Assembly (NCBI GenBank): GCA_016790515.1
Contig: JAEUOY010000080.1
Coordinates: 1-40,307 of the forward strand
Direction: 5' to 3'
DNA from: Burkholderiaceae bacterium
Lineage (GTDB): Bacteria; Pseudomonadota; Gammaproteobacteria; Burkholderiales; Burkholderiaceae_C
DNA length: 40,307 nt
A program made the position numbers and the translations under genes. The notes beneath the pieces are model-generated. The model saw only the letters and a program-made list of their open reading frames with translations. It did not search any database and was not told where the DNA came from. Shown here one piece after another: positions 24,475 to 31,972 of this stretch; positions within the stretch are counted from its first letter, which is position 1; the number at the start of each line of letters is the position of its first letter.

Positions 24475-26115
24475 TCAGGCCGGGCGCAGCGCGGCCAGCC
24501 GGGCCGACAGCGCCTCGATCTGCCGCTGCTGCTGCTTGAACGCCTCGATCAGCGGCGCGACCAGCAGCGCGTAGTTGACGCCCTTGAGGCCCTCGGGGCC
24601 GACCGTCACGGCTTCGGGAAACACCGCCTCGACCTCCTGCGCGATCAGGCCGATCGCCGGCCCGTCGTCGGCGCGGCCATCGCTCCAGCGGAAGCTGACG
24701 CCGCGCAGCCGTTCGAGCCTGGCCAGCGGCGACGGCAGGGTCTGCACGTCGCGCTTGCTGCGCAGATCGGACTGGAGGTACTGGCCCGAGCCGGTCCACA
24801 TCTTGGCCGCCGCGAAGCCTCCCCAGTAGCCGGTGTTGGCGATGTTCTTCATGCGCAGCCATTCGTCGTTGGCCTCGTGATCGCCGACGCCCGACAGGCG
24901 CCACTTGTCGCCGAGCTGCAGCACGTTGACCTTGACCGTGCCGCCCTCGGTGATCGAGAGACCGAACTGGCCGTTGTGGCCATCGACGATGCTGAAGGCG
25001 TTGCCGGCGCGAACGCCGATGTCCCACCAATGGCCGTTGGCCACGCCGCCGCTGCGGCCCATGCGGATCGACGCGCGGTTCTCCGGCGCGTACCAGACCA
25101 CGTGCGGGTTGTAGAGCATGATCCCCGACGCGCCGCCGGCGCCGATGGTCACGTACTGGGTGTTGCCGTCGCCCCAGAAGTTGGTGGTGTTGACGATGAA
25201 GCGGTCCCAGGCGCCGGCGCCGCCGGTCTGCACGTGCAGCTTGCCGCTCGGGTTGTTGGTGCCGATGCCCACGCCGCCCGAGGCGATCAGCGCGATGTGG
25301 TCGTCGGCGTCGTTGGCGATGCCGATCTCCAGCGTGCAGGCTTCGCCGCTGCGCGCGTAGTTGCGGATCCAGGCGGTGTCGCCGCCGCCGCCGGCGGCAT
25401 CCGACGGGAAGCGGATGCCGGCATCGGCGCCGCTGCCGAAGTTGGGCATGATCGCGCCGCCGCGCACCTCGAGCTTGGCGCGCGGGTTGTCGCAGCCCAT
25501 GCCGACGTTGCCGGCACCGTCGAGCACCAGGTCGGTGTAGATCCAGGGCTCGCGGATGAAGTACATCTTGCTGGCGTTGACATGGATCGCCCAGTCGCCG
25601 TGATCGGTGTCGATGAAGTCGATCTGCGGCGCATTGCCCTTGAGCACCAGCGCGCCGCCGTTGTTCAGCGCCGACCGGGGGTCCTTGAAGCTGTTGAAGT
25701 CGGCGACGACGCGGGTCACGCCGGTCACGTCGAGCCGCACGTCGGGCGTCACGGTGCCGACACCGAGGTTGCCGGTGGCCTGGTCGATGAACAGCCGCGG
25801 CACGCCGGCGCCGTCGCTGATGCCCAGGCCGTTGCGGCCGGTGGCCGGGTTGCGCGGGTCGGCGCGCGGGCTCAGCGCGACGGTCCAGGCGGGCTGCGCA
25901 TCGTTGAAGTTGCGGTAGAAGTTCAGCAGCTTCTTCTGGCTGGTGTCGTCGCCGTCGGCCTGGACGCTGAGCGGCTCGCCCGGCTGCTTGGCGATGCCGT
26001 CGTCGCGCTGGTTCAGCGCCGCGCCGATCAGGTCCTCGAAGTTGCTGGCCGTGGGCACCGCGTTCTTCGCGAAATAGCCCTTCAGCGTGTCGCGGCCGGT
26101 CTTGTCGATCTTCAT
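24475..26115 (-). CDS. eCIS tail fibre with C-terminal S74 self-cleaving chaperone domain
   Basis: The 546-residue protein starts MKIDKTGRDTLKGYFAKNAVPTAS, an eCIS/phage fibre attachment segment, continues with repeated NPxxKLxVxT-type modules (LGVGTVTPDVRLDVTG, VGIGTNNPSGKLHVQT) and ends with a peptidase S74 (intramolecular chaperone auto-processing) domain at 449-546: the Ser-Lys dyad is Ser449 and Lys454 in SDLRSKRDV, followed by LRGVSFRW, IGLIAQEVEAVFPEAV and a C-terminal coiled coil. Such domains drive trimer folding and then cut themselves off. It is likely the receptor-binding fibre that selects the target cell. ATG 26115 has GAGGAG upstream. It sits between the two wedge genes, earlier than the usual Afp13 position. 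Confidence 0.92.
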   Translation of the reverse strand: MKIDKTGRDTLKGYFAKNAVPTASNFEDLIGAALNQRDDGIAKQPGEPLSVQADGDDTSQKKLLNFYRNFNDAQPAWTVALSPRADPRNPATGRNGLGISDGAGVPRLFIDQATGNLGVGTVTPDVRLDVTGVTRVVADFNSFKDPRSALNNGGALVLKGNAPQIDFIDTDHGDWAIHVNASKMYFIREPWIYTDLVLDGAGNVGMGCDNPRAKLEVRGGAIMPNFGSGADAGIRFPSDAAGGGGDTAWIRNYARSGEACTLEIGIANDADDHIALIASGGVGIGTNNPSGKLHVQTGGAGAWDRFIVNTTNFWGDGNTQYVTIGAGGASGIMLYNPHVVWYAPENRASIRMGRSGGVANGHWWDIGVRAGNAFSIVDGHNGQFGLSITEGGTVKVNVLQLGDKWRLSGVGDHEANDEWLRMKNIANTGYWGGFAAAKMWTGSGQYLQSDLRSKRDVQTLPSPLARLERLRGVSFRWSDGRADDGPAIGLIAQEVEAVFPEAVTVGPEGLKGVNYALLVAPLIEAFKQQQRQIEALSARLAALRPA

Positions 26116-26143
26116 GGTGGGTACTCCTCAGTCGAAACTCTCG

Positions 26144-29100
26144 TCATGCCACGGCAAAGTCGAGCTCGATGCGCATGTTGCCGATGCCGCCGAAGCCCTG
26201 GACCCGGTAGTCGGTCAGGGCGATGACGTCGAACTCATGGTTGGTGGCGGCCACCAGCACCGCGTCCGGCCGCTGGGTGCCGGCGGCATAGCCGGGACCC
26301 TCGGGCACCAGCGTGGGCCGGCCGTCCTCGATCGTGAACATCCGCAGGCCGGCGACGTAGTCCACGTAATCGCGCTGCTCGATGAAGTCGATGATGCTGT
26401 TGGCGTGGATGCTGCCGCCGATCACCAGGTCGGCGCCTTCGTCGTAGGCCCAGGGCGACAGGAAGCGGTTCAGCTCGTCGTTCAGCCGCACGCGGCAGTA
26501 GCCTTCGTCGCTCCCCGGCATGAAGCGCACGCCGCAGCGCACCTTCAGCGCGACGAAATAGGGGTTCTTGACCCGCACCTGCGCGAAGGCCGGCGTCTTG
26601 TCGGCCAGAAAGGCCTCGATCGCGCGGATCAGGTCGGCGCTGGCCTTGGGCGCGAACGGGTCGAACGGAAAGCGGTTGGCGATGTCGGGCACGACGACCA
26701 GGTCGACCCGGCCGGGCTCGTCGCCCAGGCTGTCGCTGCGGATGCACTTGACCTTGTAGAGCTGCGGGAACTGCTCGAGCACCAGGTGCTCGTAGTCCCA
26801 GCATGTCAGTGCGCGCTGGCGGTGGCGCAATCGCTCGCTGACCCGGGTGTTGAAGTCGGCCACCTGCTCCGCCGAACGGCCGCCGAAGCTGCTGTAGGGC
26901 TGCTGCAGCCTGGCCAGCCCGGCCACCGGCTCGAGCGGGCCGCTGACCTGGCCCGCCGGCAGCGGCTCGGACAGGTCGTCGGTGGTGTCGGTGCCGTCGC
27001 GTGCCGCCAGCACCGCGTGGGGGTGCAAGGCGACCAGGTCGCACACGCCCGCGATCGCGCGGTGGCGGCTCAGCCGAAGCCAGCAGCGCGCGCCGGCGGT
27101 GCCGGGCCGATCCGCGCCGGGCATCAGCGTGCTGGGTTCGACCGCCGGCAGCTGCAGCTCGACGATGCCGGCATGCAGCAGGTCCCGGGTGCCGTCGGCG
27201 AGCAGGCTGCCGGCGAGCGGGCCGTCCTGCAGCGACAGCCAGCGGTTGCCGCTGAGCACGCTCCAGCGCACCGGTTCGGCTGCGGCATCGGGGTCGGCGC
27301 TGCCCTCGGCCACCTGGATCAGCAGGTTCAGCCGCTGCGGCGGCCGCACCCGGTCCAGCCCGATGTAGAGCTCGCCTTCGTCCTCGTACAGCGGCAGCAG
27401 CGGCACGCCGACACCGGGCACCCAGCCGGCGGGCGGCTCGCCCGGGCGGGCCGGTGCCGGCAGCAGCGCCTCGTGGCCGAACGGGTGCAGGTGATGCAGC
27501 ACGCCGCCGTTGCGACCCGGCGCCGCCGCCACCGCGGCCTGCTCGGACGACGCGCTGTAGTCGACCACCAGGCTCTTGAGCTTGGGCGTGTACGGCGGGT
27601 TGACCAGGTAGGCATCGGCCTTGGGCTTCTCGCCGGCGGCCACCGCCGCGGCCATCTCCATCGACTTGCGCAGCGCGCGCGCCGGATAGGCGGCGTGCTG
27701 CAGGTCGCCGGCCAGTTCCCAGACCCAGCAGCGGCGCCATACGCCGACGTCGTCGGAGGCCGCCGTCCCGGTCATCAGCCGGCCCGCATCGGGCTGCAGC
27801 GCCGGGCGCAGCGTCACCGGGCCCGGCGTGTCGGCCCCGTCGAACAGCCGCAGCGGCGCCGCCGCGGCCGAGAAGCCGAGGCCGTCGCGCAGGCCGATGC
27901 GCAGCGTGAAGCTGTCGGACTTCGGCGCCCCGTCGTAGTTGCGGTAGTGGTCGGCCAGCGATGCCGGCCCGCCCATGAACACGCCGCGGAAGGCGATCGC
28001 GTCCAGCGCCTTGCCGACCAGCTCGGCATGCCCGATCGACAGCCGCGCGCCGCTGGCCGGTGTCAGCCCGAACGGCTCGAAGGGCTTCTTCGGGTCGAGC
28101 GTGCCACCGTCGTTGCGCAGCACCAGGCTGGCCAGGCCGCTGACGCTGACCGTCAGCCGCCAGCGCTGCAGGCGCAGTCGCACCAGCGTCTGGTAGGCGG
28201 TGTGGTGGCGGTCGTAGCCCTCGTCCCAGACCGGGCGCAGCAGCAGGCGCAGCATCGGCTGCGCCGCGACGATGCCGTGCAGCACGGCGCTGGGTGCGAC
28301 GATGGCCGGCTGCTGCTCGCCCAGCGACAGTCGCAGCACCAGCGCGCGCAGCCCCGAGGTGTCGACACCGGCCACGGCCGGATAGCCGCCCAGCGCGGGC
28401 TGGACCCAGGCCAGTTGAACCGAGGCGGGCTCGACCCAGCCTTCGGCGCCGCTGAGCTGCACGTGGAACGGATTGAAGCCGGCCACCAGACCGGTGCCGT
28501 CGGGCGGCGACAACAACCGGCGCAGCGTGTCGGCGTCGAATGTCGACGCGTCGCCGTCCAGCCCCAGCACCAGCTCGATGCCGCGCTGGCCCTCGGCCAG
28601 CGACAGCAGCGGCGACACCACTGCCCAGCCCAGAGCCTCGGGCGGCGGGAGGTCGCGCAGCGTGGCTGCGGCCAGGCTGCCGAAGGGCTGCCAGCGCGGC
28701 GCCGGCGCGTCGTCGGCCTGGCCCGGCACGCGCACCGCGGTGGCGTCGGCCGCCGGGTAGAGGTGGTGCCAGGCCACCCGCTCGGCCGGGCCGGGCACGA
28801 AGCCTTCGCGGTTGCGCTGGGCGACCTCGAGCACCGCGGCGGCGCGTTGCCAGTCCGCGCCGAGCGCCGACGCGACGGTGGCGGCGGGCGGCGGCGCGGC
28901 GGCGATGGCCGGCGTCGGAACCCGCAGGCCGGCCGGCCCCGGCGGCACGCCGGCGGCCAGGCCCGGCAAGGCCCGCGGCGCGGCGGGCACGGCACTTGCC
29001 GCCAGTGCCGCCAGCGCGGCCAGGTCCAGCGCGCCAACGCCCAGGTCGCCGAGGCGGCGCAGGCCGGCATCGAGCGCCAGCCGCTCGCCCAGCGCGATGG

Positions 29101-30715
29101 CGACCATGTCGGCCACCGCCCGCGCCGCGTCGCCGGCGGCCAGCGCAGCCGCCGCGGCACGCTGCAGCGTCTCGCGCCGGCGGCGGAACTGCAGCGCCTC
29201 GTGCGCTGCTGCGCAGAGTTCGTAGACGCGCGCCCAACTGGCCTCGGCGGCGGCGGCAGTGTCGGCGGCCTGGGTCGGCGGCAGCGGCAGGCTTCGCTGC
29301 ACCACGCCCATGATGAAGTGGAAGGCTTCGGCCGACATGCAGAAGTACTGCTCGATCGCCTCGAACGCCTGGTGCAGCCCGGCCAGCGTGCCGGGCACCG
29401 GCCAGTCCAGCCGCTCGTAGGCAGCAGCCAGCAGCGCATCGATGTTGCGCTGGGCGCGCTGCTCGGGCGTCATCTGCCGCGCCGGGTCGCGGCGCCGCCC
29501 GCCGGCCTCGACCAGCGCGGCGATCTCGGCCCATTGCCCGTCGATGCGCAGCTTGACCTGCATCATCGCCTTGAACGAGGCCAGCGACATGCGCAGCGTG
29601 CCGCGCACGAAGTCCTGCACCTCGGTCTCGTGGTCGAGCAGGCTGTAGACGTCTTCGACGCTCTCGACCTGCGGCAGCCGGTTGTAGAGCACCGCGTAGT
29701 CGGCAGCGCTCAGGCCTAGCGCGGCGCGCAGGTTGGCGTGGAAGTCGTCGGCCGCCGCGCCCGGCAGCACGAAGGCCGGGTCGCGCTGGCGGCCGGCCTC
29801 GGTCAGCAGCTCGTTGATGCGCCGCCAGTCGGCGGCATCGCCGTCGAGCCGCTCGCGCCGCAGTGCCATCAGGCGGCGGAAGTCGTCGAACAGCGGCAGG
29901 CCCAGCCCCTGTTCGACGAAGGCCACGACGCGATCGGCCTGCTGCAGCGTCTCGAAGTCGACCTCTGCCGCCGGCGGCGGCGGCAGCACGCCGGGCAGCA
30001 CCGGCACCGGCAGCGCATCGCCCGGCAGCGGGCTGCCCAGCACGATGCGCCACATCGCCATGAAGGCCTGCGCCCGCGTGCCGCCCTGCAGGTACTGGCG
30101 GCTGGCCTCGCGGATGCTGGTGGTGCGGATGTCCACCCGCAGCGAGCGCAGCTCGGCCACCCGCGCCGGGCTGGCGACGACGTCGGCGAGCGTGCGGAAC
30201 AGGCGCTCGCGGCCGGCGCCGTCCTTGCCGGCGCGCAGTGCGGTGCCGGCCGGCAGGCCCAGGCGGTCGACACCGGCCTCGGGCACCAGCAGCACATGCA
30301 GCCGGTCGGCGACCGCCGGCCGGCCGACCATGCGCAGCACGTCGCGGTAGAAGAAGGCCAGGTGCCGGCCGGTCAGCGTGTTGAGCTGGTCGCGCGCCAG
30401 CCCGAGCAGGTCGAGGAAGGCCAGCAGCAGTGCGAAATGCGGCCGCGCGAACGGTGCCGAGCGCGCCGGGCCGAAGCGCTCCGGCGCGCGCAGGTAATCG
30501 GCCGCCAGCACCAGCGCGTCGGCATCGGGAAACAGCGCCTGCCAGTCGCCCTGGTCGGTGCCCAGGTCGTCGACATAGCGCAGCTGGCCCGCATAGGCCC
30601 GGGCGAACGCCAGCAGGTCGGCCGCCGTGCGGTCGTCGAGCGGCGCGAACGACGGATCGAGCTCGGGCCGGCGGCGCGCGGCCTGGCTGGTTCCGTCGGG
30701 CGAGGAGGCGGCCAT
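26144..30715 (-). CDS. eCIS baseplate wedge protein (baseplate J-like, Afp11/12 class)
   Basis: This 1523-residue protein is a large baseplate component. The N-terminal region has PFARPHFALLLAFLDLLGLARDQLNTLTGRHLAFFYRDVLRM in segments typical of CIS wedge proteins (FALLLAFLDLL and LNTLTGRHLAFFYRDVL), then LPAGTALRAGKDGAGRE. The C-terminal 350 residues carry a baseplate J/gp47-like part: SERLRHRQRALTCWDYEHLVL, FPQLYKVKCIRSD, RVDLVVVPD and the end MRIELDFAVA. The middle (about 550-1100) contains a helical, Ala-rich insert and beta-rich repeats. It starts 31 bp after the PAAR-like gene and ends 28 bp before the fibre gene. Together with the 1487-aa protein it should form the wedge linking spike and sheath. 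Confidence 0.9.
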   Translation of the reverse strand: MAASSPDGTSQAARRRPELDPSFAPLDDRTAADLLAFARAYAGQLRYVDDLGTDQGDWQALFPDADALVLAADYLRAPERFGPARSAPFARPHFALLLAFLDLLGLARDQLNTLTGRHLAFFYRDVLRMVGRPAVADRLHVLLVPEAGVDRLGLPAGTALRAGKDGAGRERLFRTLADVVASPARVAELRSLRVDIRTTSIREASRQYLQGGTRAQAFMAMWRIVLGSPLPGDALPVPVLPGVLPPPPAAEVDFETLQQADRVVAFVEQGLGLPLFDDFRRLMALRRERLDGDAADWRRINELLTEAGRQRDPAFVLPGAAADDFHANLRAALGLSAADYAVLYNRLPQVESVEDVYSLLDHETEVQDFVRGTLRMSLASFKAMMQVKLRIDGQWAEIAALVEAGGRRRDPARQMTPEQRAQRNIDALLAAAYERLDWPVPGTLAGLHQAFEAIEQYFCMSAEAFHFIMGVVQRSLPLPPTQAADTAAAAEASWARVYELCAAAHEALQFRRRRETLQRAAAAALAAGDAARAVADMVAIALGERLALDAGLRRLGDLGVGALDLAALAALAASAVPAAPRALPGLAAGVPPGPAGLRVPTPAIAAAPPPAATVASALGADWQRAAAVLEVAQRNREGFVPGPAERVAWHHLYPAADATAVRVPGQADDAPAPRWQPFGSLAAATLRDLPPPEALGWAVVSPLLSLAEGQRGIELVLGLDGDASTFDADTLRRLLSPPDGTGLVAGFNPFHVQLSGAEGWVEPASVQLAWVQPALGGYPAVAGVDTSGLRALVLRLSLGEQQPAIVAPSAVLHGIVAAQPMLRLLLRPVWDEGYDRHHTAYQTLVRLRLQRWRLTVSVSGLASLVLRNDGGTLDPKKPFEPFGLTPASGARLSIGHAELVGKALDAIAFRGVFMGGPASLADHYRNYDGAPKSDSFTLRIGLRDGLGFSAAAAPLRLFDGADTPGPVTLRPALQPDAGRLMTGTAASDDVGVWRRCWVWELAGDLQHAAYPARALRKSMEMAAAVAAGEKPKADAYLVNPPYTPKLKSLVVDYSASSEQAAVAAAPGRNGGVLHHLHPFGHEALLPAPARPGEPPAGWVPGVGVPLLPLYEDEGELYIGLDRVRPPQRLNLLIQVAEGSADPDAAAEPVRWSVLSGNRWLSLQDGPLAGSLLADGTRDLLHAGIVELQLPAVEPSTLMPGADRPGTAGARCWLRLSRHRAIAGVCDLVALHPHAVLAARDGTDTTDDLSEPLPAGQVSGPLEPVAGLARLQQPYSSFGGRSAEQVADFNTRVSERLRHRQRALTCWDYEHLVLEQFPQLYKVKCIRSDSLGDEPGRVDLVVVPDIANRFPFDPFAPKASADLIRAIEAFLADKTPAFAQVRVKNPYFVALKVRCGVRFMPGSDEGYCRVRLNDELNRFLSPWAYDEGADLVIGGSIHANSIIDFIEQRDYVDYVAGLRMFTIEDGRPTLVPEGPGYAAGTQRPDAVLVAATNHEFDVIALTDYRVQGFGGIGNMRIELDFAVA

Positions 30716-30746
30716 GGCGTGGTGGTCGGGTCGGCAGGCGCAACCC

Positions 30747-31175
30747 TCAGGTCGCGCTGACCTTGGTGTTGGTGGTGACGAACTGGCCCTGCCCGCTGTA
30801 CTGCGGCGAGCCGTCGGGCACCGGGCCGGTCGGCGTGGGCTGCTGGGCCGGGCTCTGCACTTCGAACTTGGCGGTGAACATCGCCCCCTTCAGCAGCACC
30901 GGCTTGCCGCCGGTCTTGGTCTTGGTCGCCTTCTGGTTGCCGGCCAGCGCGGCGATCTTCAGCGTGCCGGTGCCGGGAATCGGGTGCGACGGCGTCATGT
31001 AGGCGCAACCCGGCACCGACACCTTGGACTCGTCGCCGTCGACACAGATCGCCTTGCCGTTGACCGTCGCCGGGCCGCTGCCGGCGAGCTTGCCCGGCTG
31101 CACGACGACGACGGCCGGGCTGAAGGCCGGCAGGAAGACCGCCTGGTCGCCGTCGATCAGCACGAAGTCGCTCAC
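30747..31175 (-). CDS. PAAR-like spike-tip protein (Afp10-like)
   Basis: This 142-residue protein is predicted to cap the VgrG-like spike and form the piercing tip. It has the Gly/Val-rich beta pattern of PAAR-like proteins (SDFVLIDGDQAVFLPAFSP, GSGPATVNGKAICVDGDESKV, GCAYMTPSHPIPGTGTLKI). It ends with about 35 Pro/Gln/Thr-rich residues (SPAQQPTPTGPVPDGSP) that could be an extension for cargo attachment; this is inference. Start is the GTG at 31175 with GGAGGG upstream. It lies between the gp25 and first wedge genes, exactly where afp10 sits in Serratia Afp and Photorhabdus PVC loci. Two Cys residues sit in the conserved part, but classical PAAR zinc ligands (three His and a Cys) are not obvious. 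Confidence 0.82.
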   Translation of the reverse strand: MSDFVLIDGDQAVFLPAFSPAVVVVQPGKLAGSGPATVNGKAICVDGDESKVSVPGCAYMTPSHPIPGTGTLKIAALAGNQKATKTKTGGKPVLLKGAMFTAKFEVQSPAQQPTPTGPVPDGSPQYSGQGQFVTTNTKVSAT

Positions 31176-31231
31176 TGGACTGCCCTCCGGTCACTGCGTG
31201 ACCACCTCCATACCTCGAGGTCAGGAGGAAC

Positions 31232-31263
31232 GCGCTCCCTGCGGAGCGGCCGTGCGGGAGCGC
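31232..31263 (-). repeat. Intra-operon hairpin after the gp25 gene
   Basis: GCGCTCCC at 31232-31239 pairs with GGGAGCGC at 31256-31263 over a 16-nt loop, directly after the gp25 stop (in transcript sense). It has no T-tract, so processing, partial attenuation or expression-ratio control is more likely than full termination. Confidence 0.5.
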
Positions 31264-31701
31264 TCATCCCGCCTCCTGCCCCGCGCCGCCCGGCGGCTGC
31301 GCCGCCTCGCGCAGGTAGAACGGGTAGACCATGTTGAAGCGCGAGTTGGTGGCGCGCACCGTGTAGTCGATCGCGATCATCAGCACGCCCTCGGCGGCCA
31401 GGTGTTCGGACACCTCGACGCCCTGCAGCGTGATGCGCGGCTCGTGGTGCAGGATCGCGTCGCTGATCAGGTCGCGCACCTGGCCGATCAGGCCCTGGCT
31501 GATCTCGCCGAACAGGAAGTCGCTGAGCGCGCAGCCGAAGTCGTCCTGCATCACCCGCTCGCCGCGGCGGGTGGCCAGCAGGATGGCCAGGCTCTGCTCG
31601 ATGTCCTCGTTGCCGGAGACCATCGCGACCTCGGCGCCGCCCGGCCCGAAGCGCGGCGGGAAGGCCCAGCCGATGCCGAGGAAGTCGGGCGCGGCAGCCA
31701 T
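31264..31701 (-). CDS. gp25-like baseplate protein (Afp9-like)
   Basis: This 145-residue protein carries the GPW/gp25 fold (residues about 30-130) that polymerises baseplate and sheath: EDIEQSLAILLATRRGERVMQDDFGCALSDFLFG is the conserved N-terminal core containing the LLATRRGERVMQ and DFGC segments, then ISQGLIGQVRDLISDAILHHEPRITL and the C-terminal strand YTVRATNSRFNMVYPFYL with the NxRxNMVYPFYL-type end. The last 14 residues are Gly/Ala-rich. ATG 31701 follows the small unknown gene by 9 bp. It initiates sheath assembly at the baseplate in T4 gp25 and Afp9, and the same role is expected here. Confidence 0.93.
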   Translation of the reverse strand: MAAAPDFLGIGWAFPPRFGPGGAEVAMVSGNEDIEQSLAILLATRRGERVMQDDFGCALSDFLFGEISQGLIGQVRDLISDAILHHEPRITLQGVEVSEHLAAEGVLMIAIDYTVRATNSRFNMVYPFYLREAAQPPGGAGQEAG

Positions 31702-31710
31702 CGCCGAGGC

Positions 31711-31962
31711 TCAGCCCTGGGCCGGCAGCGCCGAGGCGCCCCCGGGGCCCCCCTGCGCCGCCTGCAGTTGCTCGGCGGCCTGGGCCTGGATCTTGCCGAC
31801 CAGGGCGAACACCCGGGCAAACGGCAGGTTGCCGATGCCCTCGAGGATCAGATTGAGTTCGTCGATGCTGAGGCGGAGCTGGATGTCCTGCATGGGTGCG
31901 CCCTGGACGGGCCCTGGGTTCGGGATCGTGTGGTTGCCGTGGGGGGCTCGGATCGGCGGCAT
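31711..31962 (-). CDS. Small eCIS-associated protein of unknown function
   Basis: This 83-residue frame lies between the spike and gp25 genes, 10 bp after one and 9 bp before the other. The C-terminal 60 residues carry IDELNLILEGIGNLPFARVFALVGKIQAQAAEQLQ, a helix-turn-helix-like pattern (ELNxIL...LPF...V...L.GKIQ) seen in small proteins of phage and bacterial genomes that I cannot name. The N-terminal 23 residues (MPPIRAPHGNHTIP...) are Pro/Gly-rich; starting at ATG 31893 instead would give 60 residues. Neither start has a ribosome site. The GC3 of the N-terminal part is high, favouring the longer form. It does not resemble the DUF5908 protein elsewhere in the locus. Confidence 0.72.
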   Translation of the reverse strand: MPPIRAPHGNHTIPNPGPVQGAPMQDIQLRLSIDELNLILEGIGNLPFARVFALVGKIQAQAAEQLQAAQGGPGGASALPAQG

Positions 31963-31972
31963 CGTGAGCGGG

